Assembly (NCBI GenBank): GCA_000720805.1 | Contig: JODI01000088.1 | Coordinates: forward strand, 1-31,769 | Direction: 5' to 3' | From: Streptomyces violaceoruber | GTDB lineage: Bacteria; Actinomycetota; Actinomycetes; Streptomycetales; Streptomycetaceae | Length of the DNA stretch: 31,769 nt | Shown here: positions 1 to 7,593 of the stretch, in pieces | Layout of the letters: the number at the start of each line of letters is the position of its first letter | Position numbering within the stretch: position 1 is the stretch's first letter | Position numbers and translations under genes: made by a program | The notes under the pieces: generated by a model | Seen by the model: the letters and a program-made list of their open reading frames with translations, nothing else | Database searches by the model: none | What the model was told of the DNA's origin: nothing

Positions 1-61
1 AGAAGACGGCATACGAGATTCGCCTTAGTCTCGTGGGCTCGGAGATGTGTATAAGAGACAG
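1..61. other. Illumina Nextera P7/i7 adapter (sequencing artefact)
   Basis: The first 61 bases are synthetic. Bases 1-19 are the 3' part of the P7 flow-cell primer, 20-27 (TCGCCTTA) are an 8-base i7 index that I recall as N701, and 28-61 are the Nextera read-2 transposon sequence ending in the mosaic end ATAAGAGACAG. The three blocks add up exactly to 61 bases with no gap. Genomic DNA starts at base 62, so the left edge is a contig end with untrimmed adapter. An open frame running rightward from base 47 starts inside the adapter and is spurious. Confidence 0.98.
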
Positions 62-1261
62 GGTGAGGAGGGTGGTGGTCAGCGCCATGAAGACCAGGAC
101 CGTATAGAGAGGTTCGCTCAACAGGCCTGCCTGCAGGCCCGCGTTGAGGGCGATCAGCTCGGTGAGACCGCGGGCGCTCAGCAGTACCCCCACGGTGCGC
201 GCGTCGTCGCGGCCCAGTCCGCCCAGCCGTGCCGCCACCGTCCCGCTGCCGATCTTCGTGGTGACCGCCAGCACCGTCACCACGGCCAGGACGAGCCACC
301 CCGTCGAGTCCATGCTGTTCAGCGCGACGGACTGCCCCGAGACGACGAAGAAGAACGGCAACAGCAGCGAGCTGACGTCATGCAGGGGGCGCACCAGGTC
401 CGGGTCGAGCGTGCCGCCCTCCTCACGCGGCACCACGACCCCCGCGAGCAGCGCGCCGAAGATGACATGCAGACCGAGGGAGTGAGTCACCCACGCCGAG
501 CCCAGGGCGAACCCGATGAGCAGCGCCAGCCGCAGCGACGGCTCCATCCGCGTCCGCGTGCCCCACAGCAGCGTGCGCAGCAGTGGCCGGCCGGCCACCA
601 GCATCAGCGCGGTGAAGCCGATCCCGAGCACCGCCCGCCACGGCCAGGCCAGTGCGTGCCCGGAGCCGTCACCGTCCAGCATGGTCCCGGCCAGCACCGT
701 CCACCCGATGACGTCGAGCAGCCCGGCCGCGGACACCGCGACGACCCCGGGCACCGTACGGGCCAGGCCGTTCTCCCGCACTATCGCCGTCAGTACCGGC
801 ACCGCCGTTATCGACAGGGCGATCCCGGCGAACACCACCATGGAGGGGCTCAGATCCCGCGGCATGCCCAGGTCGGCCAACTGTTCCCGGAACAGGAGCG
901 CGCCACCGCTGCCCACCGCCATCGGCACCACGAACGACGCCAGCGCCACGGTCACCGCCGTGCGCGCCCGGTCGCCCAGAACCTTCAGATCGAGCTCGTA
1001 CCCCACCGCGAACAGGAACACCACCAGCGCGAACTGGGCGAACCCGGTCAGCGCGGGAGCGATGCCCGCCGGGAACAGCGCGTCGTACGCGCCCGGCGCC
1101 ACACTGCCGAGCAGCGAGGGACCGAGCGCTATGCCCGCCGTCAACTGGCCGACGATGTACGGCTGCTTCAGTCGCCGGGCCAGCCAGCCGGCCGCGTGCG
1201 CGGCCACCAGGATCAGGGCCGAGGCACCCACGAAGTGCCCGACCAACGCGTCAGGGCTCAC
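62..1261 (-). CDS. Cation/proton antiporter (CPA2, Na+/H+ exchanger family), C-terminus cut off
   Basis: This is an integral membrane monovalent cation:H+ antiporter. The 400 visible codons read as alternating hydrophobic helices and short loops: KQPYIVGQLTAGIALGPSLLG near the N-terminus (typical of TM2-3 in this family), then FALVVFLFAVGYELDL, FAGIALSITAVPVL, HVIFGALLAGVVVPRE and LLPFFFVVSGQSV. The phrase VGVLLSARGLTELIALNAGL close to the cut is a strong Na+/H+ exchanger hallmark. The GTG start at 1261 is preceded by an AGGGGGA ribosome site five bases upstream. The frame is open to base 62, where the adapter begins, so the last helices and any cytoplasmic domain are missing. It is divergent from the hydrolase-caspase operon. 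Ion specificity cannot be read from the sequence. Confidence 0.88.
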
Positions 1262-1412
1262 GATGTCCCCCTGTTGTCCGGTGGTGGAGGCCGGCGTCCG
1301 GCCATTGGAGGGTCCTCGCACGTCTGCTCGATCCCAACCTCCCTATGATACTGGTAACTTGACGTTGTATCGGTAGTCGTACACAACGCTGTACCGGTGT
1401 CACGGGGGGCAC
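1262..1412. promoter_or_regulatory. Divergent promoter region, antiporter / hydrolase-caspase operon
   Basis: This 151-bp gap separates the divergent starts at 1261 and 1413. An A/T-richer patch at 1341-1400 holds a TTGACG hexamer (1359-1364), a possible -35 for the rightward operon. Three related decamers, GATACTGGTA (1347), GTATCGGTAG (1367) and GTACCGGTGT (1391), recur at about two helical turns. CGTTGT and ACAACG form an inverted pair around 1363-1388. The run GGGGGG at 1404-1409 is the ribosome site of the ATG at 1413. The operator reading is an inference. Confidence 0.4.
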
Positions 1413-2600
1413 ATGACGGCGGTCGTCTTCATTCATGGGACAGGGGTGCGCGAACCCGGCTTCTCGAAGCTTGCGGGGCGCGTGGCGGCCGGTCTGACCG
1501 CCCTGCGCGACGGACTTCGCATCGTGCCGTACTACTGGGCGGGCGCGCACGGCGCCACGCTCGCCGCGGGCGGCGCGAGCCTTCCGGCGCAGCCCGGAGC
1601 AACCGTCCGCGGCCTCGCAGAGAGCCCGGCCGGACCCGGAACGGGCGCCGACCCCGACGACGGCACCGCCGCCTGGGCCGCCCTCTACGCCGACCCGTAT
1701 GCCGAGCTCGCGCTCGCCGCGGCCGGCACCGCGCCGGTCGTCGAGCGCCCGCCCGGCTCCGTCGTGCCGCAGCACAGGCTCCAGGCACAGCTGGCCGAGC
1801 TCGCCGCACAAGGGGACGCGCCCGCCGCCGAGTTGGGCCCCGGGCTGGCCCGGGCCGCCACCGGTCTCGCCGCCCATCCGCTGCTCGGTCCCGCGGCGGA
1901 CGCCCTCGATCCCGACGACCTCGCGGTGCTGGCCGCCCGCAGCCTGACCGCCCGCGTCATCGCCGACGCCCTGGACGCCGACACACCGCTCGTCCCGGTC
2001 GGCGGCCTCCGCGACGCCGTCGCCGACCGGCTCGCCGTAGCCCTCGGCGCACCGCCCCGGGGCACCGAACGCGGGCTGCGCTCCCTGCTGCTGCGGACCG
2101 CCGGCTCCGCGGCGTCCCGTGCCGTCGTACGCCGCCGCCGCGCCCTCACCGAGGCGGCGCACCCCGCCGCCGGGGACATCCTGCGCTACCTCAGCCGCGG
2201 CGAGGCGGTCCGCGCGGACCTGCGGACCCTGGTCGCGGGGCTGGAGCCGCCGGTCGTGCTCGTCTGCCACAGCCTCGGCGGCATCATCGCCCTGGACACG
2301 CTGATCGCCGACCCGCTGCCCCAGGTCCGCCTGCTGGTGACGGCCGGATCCCAGGGGCCCTTCCTGTACGAGTCCGGCTCCCTGCCCACCCTCGAACATC
2401 CCGCCCCGCTGCCGCCGCACGTGCCCGCCTGGCTCAACCTGTACGACCCCCGGGACCTGCTCTCCTACCTCGGCGCCGGGCTCTTCCCGGGCCGGGTCAC
2501 CGACGTCGCCGTCGACAGCCGGCAGCCGTTCCCGGCCGCCCACAGCGCCTACTGGACCAATCCCGAGGTGTACCGCCACATCGTGGACCGGTTGCCGTGA
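1413..2600 (+). CDS. Alpha/beta hydrolase, probable conflict-system effector or processing esterase
   Basis: The 395-residue protein opens with VVFIHGTGVREPGF (residues 4-17), the beta-strand and HG oxyanion loop of alpha/beta hydrolases. The nucleophile elbow VCHSLGGIIALD puts Ser287 in a C-H-S-L-G version of GxSxG. Asp345 in NLYDPRDLL and His377 in AAHSAYW are good candidates for the rest of the triad. Between residues about 40 and 270 lies a long Ala/Arg-rich helical cap without a family I recognise. No signal peptide is visible, so it should be cytoplasmic. The gene overlaps the downstream caspase gene by four bases (GTGA), which implies co-translation. Lipase-like hydrolases of this kind are found beside caspase and TIR effectors in actinobacterial conflict loci. 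The substrate (lipid, ester or peptide) is unknown. Confidence 0.8.
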   Translation: MTAVVFIHGTGVREPGFSKLAGRVAAGLTALRDGLRIVPYYWAGAHGATLAAGGASLPAQPGATVRGLAESPAGPGTGADPDDGTAAWAALYADPYAELALAAAGTAPVVERPPGSVVPQHRLQAQLAELAAQGDAPAAELGPGLARAATGLAAHPLLGPAADALDPDDLAVLAARSLTARVIADALDADTPLVPVGGLRDAVADRLAVALGAPPRGTERGLRSLLLRTAGSAASRAVVRRRRALTEAAHPAAGDILRYLSRGEAVRADLRTLVAGLEPPVVLVCHSLGGIIALDTLIADPLPQVRLLVTAGSQGPFLYESGSLPTLEHPAPLPPHVPAWLNLYDPRDLLSYLGAGLFPGRVTDVAVDSRQPFPAAHSAYWTNPEVYRHIVDRLP

Positions 2601-3736
2601 CCGGGCCCGTGCCGTCCGTGCCGCCGCGCGTGGATCCCCGCCGCGTGCACGCGCTGATCGTCGGCGTCGAGCGCTACGACGCCGGGTCCGGCTGGGATCT
2701 GCCCGGCCCCGCCCGGGACGCCGTCGCCTTCCACCGGCTGCTGCGGGCGGCCGGGGTGCCCGAGGACCGACTCCGCCTCCACCTCGCCCCGTTGCCGTCG
2801 TACGCCCCCGGCGTCCGGTACGAGCCGGCCGACAGCGCCACCCTGCGCCGCGTCCTTGTCGAGGAACTGCCCGACGCCCAGGGCGACATCCTCTGGGTGT
2901 GGTGGGGCGGCCACGGCGTCCTGGACCGGACCGGGCACCTGCGGCTGTTCTGTGCCAACGCCAGCACCGCTGACAAGCTGGGCATCGACCTGGACACCGC
3001 GCTCGCCCGGTACGCGGGGGACGCCGTGCCCGGCTTCGCCGAGCAGCTGTGGATCGTGGACGCCTGCGAGACCTTCGAGGAGGACCTCGCCTTCCGGGAG
3101 CAGCTGCCGGCCGACGCCCTGCCCGTGGGCCGGCGCAACCTCGCCCACCGGCAGACCCTGCTGCGGGCCGCCGGCCGGGGCCGCGCCGCCGCCAACGACC
3201 CGGCGCGCGGCACCGGACTGTTTTCCGAGATCCTGCTCACGCTGCTGGCCGAGCGGGCCGCCGTCCTGCCCGCGCCGCCCGATCCGGAGGAACTGTTTCC
3301 GGCCGTACGAACACGCATCGCGGCCCTCAGGGAAGCGGGCCGTACTCTGCAGCATCCCGAGATCCAGCTGCGCAGCCCCTGGCGCACCGAGGACCTGCCC
3401 CCGGCCGACCCGCCTCCCGGGCCGCGTCCCGCCTCGCCGCTGCAACGGGCCGTGGAGGCCCTGCTCGCCTACCCCCTGATGCAAGACCCCACCGAGCGGC
3501 AGACCGTGGTCGGCGCACTGGACCCGCACGTCACAGCAACGCTCTCCCGTCACCCCAGGGCCCGTACGGACGCCGCCGGCATTCTCAACGGGCTTTCCAG
3601 GTACCACCCGGACGCGCTGTGGGACCTCTTCGACGCCGTCGTGTCCGTCGACGACGACCCCGATCGCAAGAACGAACTGCACACGGCGCTGCGTGATGTC
3701 GCGTCCTCGGCGAGGCGGCCGCGCGGTCGGAAATGA
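2597..3736 (+). CDS. Caspase-like (peptidase C14) protease with C-terminal effector-associated domain
   Basis: This 379-residue protein starts at a GTG that overlaps the previous stop. The caspase fold is clear: HALIVGVERY (about residues 16-25) is strand 1, WWGGHGVLD carries catalytic His106, and LWIVDACETF carries catalytic Cys157. A Pro-rich linker (about 275-290) leads to a helical domain, residues about 290-365, with the pattern ALLAYPLMQDPTERQTVV...RTDAAGILNGLSRYHPDALWDL. I read this as an effector-associated domain of the EAD2 type, which in bacterial immunity systems recruits the effector to a separately encoded sensor through homotypic contacts. No NTPase sensor with a matching EAD is visible in the window. 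The expected activity is cleavage after a specific residue, possibly causing cell death. A processing role on the peptide encoded downstream is equally possible. Confidence 0.85.
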   Translation: MTGPVPSVPPRVDPRRVHALIVGVERYDAGSGWDLPGPARDAVAFHRLLRAAGVPEDRLRLHLAPLPSYAPGVRYEPADSATLRRVLVEELPDAQGDILWVWWGGHGVLDRTGHLRLFCANASTADKLGIDLDTALARYAGDAVPGFAEQLWIVDACETFEEDLAFREQLPADALPVGRRNLAHRQTLLRAAGRGRAAANDPARGTGLFSEILLTLLAERAAVLPAPPDPEELFPAVRTRIAALREAGRTLQHPEIQLRSPWRTEDLPPADPPPGPRPASPLQRAVEALLAYPLMQDPTERQTVVGALDPHVTATLSRHPRARTDAAGILNGLSRYHPDALWDLFDAVVSVDDDPDRKNELHTALRDVASSARRPRGRK

Positions 3737-3842
3737 TCGAGTGGCGTGATCGTACGGTTTTCGACCCGGGCCGGAATGGCCATGATGGAAAAGGACACGG
3801 GCACGGGGCATCGCGTGCCACCGTGCGAGAAGGGGGAGCACC

Positions 3843-4070
3843 TTGGACCAGCCGCCCGCTCTGCATCACGCCGAAGCAGTGGTACGCCAGTCGGCCGCCG
3901 TTGCTGCGACCGACGTCTGGGAGTCGGATCTGGCGGACGTCGCGGCACTGCCCTTGGCCGCCGTGGACGGGCTCGCCCCGCTCGGCCCCACCGCACGCCT
4001 TCTCGAGGAGGTGCTGCGCCCCCGCGGCAGCGTCAAGGGCGGAGGTGAACCCGGCGGCCGGGCCGAGTAG
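3843..4070 (+). CDS. Small FxSxx-COOH-like peptide (candidate RiPP precursor) without the FxSxx tail
   Basis: The 75-residue peptide starts at TTG 3843, justified by the strong ribosome site AGGGGGAG at 3831-3838 and by the lack of another start. Residues about 24-58 (VWESDLADVAALPLAAV...ARLLEEVLRP) follow the layout of FxSxx-COOH (FxsA) peptides: an acidic 'DLxDVxxLPLxxL' helix, then an 'LxxxLxRLL' helix that normally leads into a short core ending F-x-S-x-x. Here the C-terminus is GSVKGGGEPGGRAE, so the usual motif is absent. FxsA peptides are modified by a radical SAM enzyme and are often encoded beside HEXXH-domain proteins. A HEXXH gene follows after 72 bases, but no radical SAM gene is present. 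The peptide may be a HEXXH-only substrate or a degenerate FxsA. The coding call rests on ribosome site, context and family resemblance. Confidence 0.65.
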   Translation: MDQPPALHHAEAVVRQSAAVAATDVWESDLADVAALPLAAVDGLAPLGPTARLLEEVLRPRGSVKGGGEPGGRAE

Positions 4071-4142
4071 TCCGCTGTCCGCCCCGACGGCAGGGCCCGG
4101 CCGGGTCCCCGTATGTCCGCCCACACACGGAGGTTCCCGGGT

Positions 4143-6101
4143 ATGTCCAGCGAGCCGCGCCCTGCCCCGTTCCGGATACCGGAAGGGATCTTCGTGGAAC
4201 TGGCCGCCGGTGGTGGCTCCGCGCAGGCCGTCGCGTTCCTGGAACGGGCGGAGCGGGCCCGCAGGTTGCTGCTCCTGCGCACGTTGCTGGACCGGCTCGC
4301 ACCCCTGCCGACCCCGCTGACTCCGGCGCCCGAGGCCTGGCGCGCCCTGAAGGAGGCGGCCACCCGGGCACCCGAGCCGGTCGACCGACTGCTCCTCGCC
4401 CCCGCCACCGGCGGCTGGATCGCCCACCTCCTGCGCCGGACCCACGGCACGGCGACGGGACCGGCCCTGTGGGCGGAGGCGGGGCACCTGTGTGCCCTGG
4501 CCGTATCGGCGTCCCTCAGCGCCGGCACCCGCGCGGACCTCCGCGTTCCGCTCCACGACGGCGCCTTGGTCCTTCCCGGACTGGGGATGGCCCGACTCGC
4601 CGAAGCCGAGCGGGGGTTGACGGTGGGCCGGGCCCGCACCGACGGGGGACGACTGAGGCTTGCGGGACCGGCCCGGGGCGGGGGCGAGGCAACGCTGACG
4701 GTCCGTCCGGCGACGGTGTCGCTCGGGGGTGAGGGAGCGCGGGATGGGGGAGCGCGGGATGGGGGAGCGCGAGAACGCGACGTCGTACGGGGCGACGCGC
4801 CCGGCCAGGAAGCCGCCCGAGAGACGACGACGCCGGGCCGGGAGCCGCTCCTCGGCGGGGACGTCCCCGGGGTCCTGGGAGGCCACGAGTCGCCGTACGC
4901 CTCCTGGATCCCCCTTCGCACGCTCGCCCACCGCTCGCCCGCCGGCCCCGTCGCCATACCCCTCGACGACCTCGACCCGTACCGCGACCTCGACGATCCA
5001 CTGCCCCCGGCCCGGCTCGACCAGAACGAGGCCGAAGCGTGGCAGCGGCTGTTCGAAGAGGCCGTCGCGGTGCTCGCCGAACCGGGCGGCAGCGGGCCCG
5101 GCCGCTTCGACCCGGCCGCGATCCACGCCGTCGTGCCCTGGGGCCGCACCAGCACGGTGCCGCCCGCCCCGCCGACCGTGCGGGTCTCCGCGTCCAGCGG
5201 CGACTCCTTCGGCGCCATGGTGATCGCCCGCCCCTCCTCCGCGGTCGCCCTCGCCGAGACGCTCGTGCACGAGTTCCAGCACAGCAAGCTGGCGGCCCTC
5301 CTGCACCTCTTCCCGCTGCTCGAAGACGACCGGGAGGAGCGCTACTACGCCCCGTGGCGCGCCGACCCACGCCACCTCACGGGGCTGCTCCACGGGGCGT
5401 ACGCCTTCACGGGCGTCGCGGGATTCTGGCGGGACCGGCTGACGGCGGCACGGGCGCGCGGAGGCGACGAAGGACCCGACGACCGACGGGGGCCGGACGA
5501 CCGGCGCGATGTGGGCGACGGCCACCGACCCGCGGACCACCCCGAGGGAACCCGGCACGACCAGGCGGTCGAGTCGGCCGGCTACCACTTCGCCCTGCGC
5601 CGGACGCAGAGCCGTCTCGTCGTCCGGACCCTGCTGGCCGAGGGCCGTCTCACCCCGCAGGGCCGGGGCCTGGTGACGGGCCTCGCCCGCACCCTGGACG
5701 GCTGGCTGCGCGAGCCGGTGCCTGCGGCCGCCCTCGCGCGAGCCCGTACGGCTGCCCTGTTGCACCGCACGGAGTGGCGGTTGCGCAACGTGGTGCCGGT
5801 GTCCGACGCGGCCCACGCGCCGGACCTCCCCCGCTTCCGCTCCGACCGCACCACCTGGCCGGACGTCCGCACGCACGCCTTCGCCACCCGCCCCACCGCG
5901 CCGCGCACCGCCGACGAGCACCTCGCCGCCGGAGACCCGGCCGTCGCGCTGGCCCGGTACGCCGACCAGCTGACGCTCGATCCGACCGACCCCCACATCC
6001 TGGCCGGCTGGATCGTGGCCCGCGCCACCCTTGAACCGGGCCGGACCGCCCGCCGCATGCTGGCCCGTCCGGAGCTGCTCCAACCGCTCCCCAGCGGCTG
6101 A
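4143..6101 (+). CDS. HEXXH-motif putative peptide-modifying enzyme
   Basis: I chose ATG 4143 over ATG 4113 because CGGAGG (4128-4133) sits nine bases before it and lies inside the frame of the longer version. The 652-residue protein begins FRIPEGIFVELAAGGG...RRLLLLRTLLDRL, typical of the 'HEXXH motif domain' family (TIGR04267 as I recall). Members of that family work with FxSxx-COOH peptides, and some are reported to be alpha-ketoglutarate-dependent peptide beta-hydroxylases. The metal site is ETLVHEFQHSKLAALL (His376, His380). His417 in GLLHGAYAF is a possible third ligand. The C-terminal 60 residues resemble a TPR hairpin (AVALARYADQLTLDPTDPHILAGW). Two stretches look inserted: GARDG repeats near residues 198-212, and an Asp/Arg-rich loop (GPDDRRGPDDRR) near 447-458. 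A classical zinc peptidase is the alternative. Confidence 0.78.
   Translation: MSSEPRPAPFRIPEGIFVELAAGGGSAQAVAFLERAERARRLLLLRTLLDRLAPLPTPLTPAPEAWRALKEAATRAPEPVDRLLLAPATGGWIAHLLRRTHGTATGPALWAEAGHLCALAVSASLSAGTRADLRVPLHDGALVLPGLGMARLAEAERGLTVGRARTDGGRLRLAGPARGGGEATLTVRPATVSLGGEGARDGGARDGGARERDVVRGDAPGQEAARETTTPGREPLLGGDVPGVLGGHESPYASWIPLRTLAHRSPAGPVAIPLDDLDPYRDLDDPLPPARLDQNEAEAWQRLFEEAVAVLAEPGGSGPGRFDPAAIHAVVPWGRTSTVPPAPPTVRVSASSGDSFGAMVIARPSSAVALAETLVHEFQHSKLAALLHLFPLLEDDREERYYAPWRADPRHLTGLLHGAYAFTGVAGFWRDRLTAARARGGDEGPDDRRGPDDRRDVGDGHRPADHPEGTRHDQAVESAGYHFALRRTQSRLVVRTLLAEGRLTPQGRGLVTGLARTLDGWLREPVPAAALARARTAALLHRTEWRLRNVVPVSDAAHAPDLPRFRSDRTTWPDVRTHAFATRPTAPRTADEHLAAGDPAVALARYADQLTLDPTDPHILAGWIVARATLEPGRTARRMLARPELLQPLPSG
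4734..4778 (+). repeat. In-frame 15-bp tandem repeat, three copies, inside the HEXXH gene
   Basis: The unit GGAGCGCGGGATGGG occurs twice exactly, and a third copy diverges after GGAGCGCG. It encodes GARDG-GARDG-GARER. The unit is a multiple of three, so copy-number change would keep the frame. It lies in a variable, charged linker between the N-terminal region and the metal-binding domain. Confidence 0.85.
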
Positions 6102-6274
6102 CCGTCCCCGGCCCGGGCCGGACGGACCTCTCCCGGCAGGCTCAGCACGTCTCATCACGCGGAAGAAGCGACAGCGGACGAAAACCAGCGGACGAAGAAC
6201 CGCGGGAGAAAAACTAGCGTCCCGAAACAGCCGACCCATGGGTGAACCCGGCCGACCGTGGTCAGGATGGAGTC
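6102..6274 (+). promoter_or_regulatory. Upstream region of arcA with an 11-bp direct repeat
   Basis: The 173-bp gap after the HEXXH stop contains CAGCGGACGAA twice, at 6172-6182 and 6186-6196, in an unusually A-rich purine stretch (6160-6225). GAAAAACTAGCGTC at 6208-6221 could include a -10 (TAGCGT). AGGA at 6264-6267, seven bases before ATG 6275, is the arcA ribosome site. The repeats may be a regulator site. I see no convincing ARG box, and no function is established here. Confidence 0.35.
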
Positions 6275-7498
6275 ATGGGATTCCACGTCGACTCCGAGGC
6301 CGGCCCCCTGCGCCGCGTCATCCTGCACCGGCCGGATCTGGAGCTCAAGAGGCTCACCCCGAGCAACAGGGACGCCTTGCTCTTCGACGACGTGCTGTGG
6401 GTGCGGCGGGCGCGGGCCGAGCACGACGGGTTCGCCGATGTGCTGCGTGACCGCGGAGTCGTCGTCCACCTGTTCGGCGATCTGCTGACCGAGGCCCTGG
6501 AGATCCCGGCGGCCCAATCACTCGTCCTGGACCGGGTCTTCGACGAGAAGGAGTACGGGGTGCTCGCCACCGACCACCTTCGTGCCGCCTTCGAGAACCT
6601 GCCCGCGGCCGAGCTGGCCGAGTCCCTGGTCGGAGGCATGACCAAGCGGGAGTTCCTGGAGGCGCACCCCGAGCCGACCTCCGTGCGCTTCCACGTCATG
6701 GAGCTCGACGACTTCCTCCTCGCGCCCCTGCCCAACCACCTCTTCACCCGCGACACCTCCGCCTGGATCTACGACGGCGTCTGCGTCAACGCCATGCGCT
6801 GGCCGGCCCGGCAGCGCGAGACCGTGCACTTCGAGGCCATCTACCGGCATCACCCGCTGTTCCGCGAGGAAACGTTCCACGTCTGGTCCCGGGGGCAGGC
6901 CGACTACCCGTCCACCATCGAGGGCGGTGACGTCCTCGTCATCGGCAACGGCGCGGTTCTCATCGGCATGAGCGAGCGCACCACGCCCCAGGCCGTCGAG
7001 ATGCTCGCGCACAAGCTGTTCGCCGCCGGCTCCGCGCAGACCATCGTGGCCCTCGACATGCCCAAGCGCCGCGCCTTCATGCACCTCGACACCGTGATGA
7101 CCATGGTCGACGGCGACACCTTCACCCAGTACGCGGGCCTCGGCATGCTCCGCTCGTACACCATCGAACCGGGTGTCGGCGACAAGGAGCTCAAGGTCAC
7201 CGACCACCCGCCGGAGCACATGCACCGCGCGATCGCCGCCGCCCTCGGGCTGAGCGAGATCCGGGTCCTCACCGCCACCCAGGACGTGCACGCGGCCGAG
7301 CGCGAGCAGTGGGACGACGGCTGCAACGTCCTGGCCGTCGAGCCGGGTGTCGTCATCGCCTACGAGCGCAACGTCACCACCAACACCCATCTGCGCAAGC
7401 GGGGCATCGAGGTGATAGAGATCCCGGGCAGCGAACTGGGGCGGGGGAGGGGCGGGCCGCGCTGCATGAGCTGCCCGGTCGAACGGGGTGCCGTATAG
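6275..7498 (+). CDS. arcA: Arginine deiminase
   Basis: Arginine deiminase hydrolyses L-arginine to citrulline and ammonia in the cytoplasm. The 407-residue protein shows the full set of family motifs: [18 protein letters not shown] at the N-terminus, [70 protein letters not shown], and the C-terminal nucleophile loop GPRCMSCP with Cys397. The ATG at 6275 is chosen over an in-frame GTG at 6242 because the protein then begins [10 protein letters not shown], the usual start, and AGGA lies at the right distance. The ornithine carbamoyltransferase gene follows 95 bases downstream. No carbamate kinase or arginine/ornithine exchanger gene is present, so the ATP-yielding part of the arginine deiminase pathway is not complete here. 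Confidence 0.96.
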   Translation: MGFHVDSEAGPLRRVILHRPDLELKRLTPSNRDALLFDDVLWVRRARAEHDGFADVLRDRGVVVHLFGDLLTEALEIPAAQSLVLDRVFDEKEYGVLATDHLRAAFENLPAAELAESLVGGMTKREFLEAHPEPTSVRFHVMELDDFLLAPLPNHLFTRDTSAWIYDGVCVNAMRWPARQRETVHFEAIYRHHPLFREETFHVWSRGQADYPSTIEGGDVLVIGNGAVLIGMSERTTPQAVEMLAHKLFAAGSAQTIVALDMPKRRAFMHLDTVMTMVDGDTFTQYAGLGMLRSYTIEPGVGDKELKVTDHPPEHMHRAIAAALGLSEIRVLTATQDVHAAEREQWDDGCNVLAVEPGVVIAYERNVTTNTHLRKRGIEVIEIPGSELGRGRGGPRCMSCPVERGAV

Positions 7499-7593
7499 GC
7501 GTACGCGCGCGAGCGCCGAGGTCCCGTATAAACATTCTGGATGTCGTATAGACTTCCGAAGCTTCCTGTCCCTGCACCTCTGGAGACGCCCCC
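7499..7593 (+). promoter_or_regulatory. Gap upstream of argF with CGTATA repeats
   Basis: This 95-bp gap has three CGTATA hexamers: one overlapping the arcA stop (7492-7497), one at 7525 (CCGTATAAAC) and one at 7546 (GTCGTATAGAC). The last two lie about two helical turns apart around CATTCTGGATGT, and TATAGA is a plausible -10. GGAGA at 7582-7586, seven bases before the ATG, is the ribosome site. An ARG box or an internal promoter is possible but not demonstrated. Confidence 0.35.

Noticed and set aside
47..1348. Long rightward open frame over the antiporter gene
   Set aside because: It begins inside the adapter, has Gln/Arg/His-rich nonsense composition, and lies opposite a clear membrane transporter.
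3585..6239. 884-codon leftward open frame over the HEXXH gene
   Set aside because: It is a shadow frame; the HEXXH motif, ribosome site and domain text are all on the plus strand.
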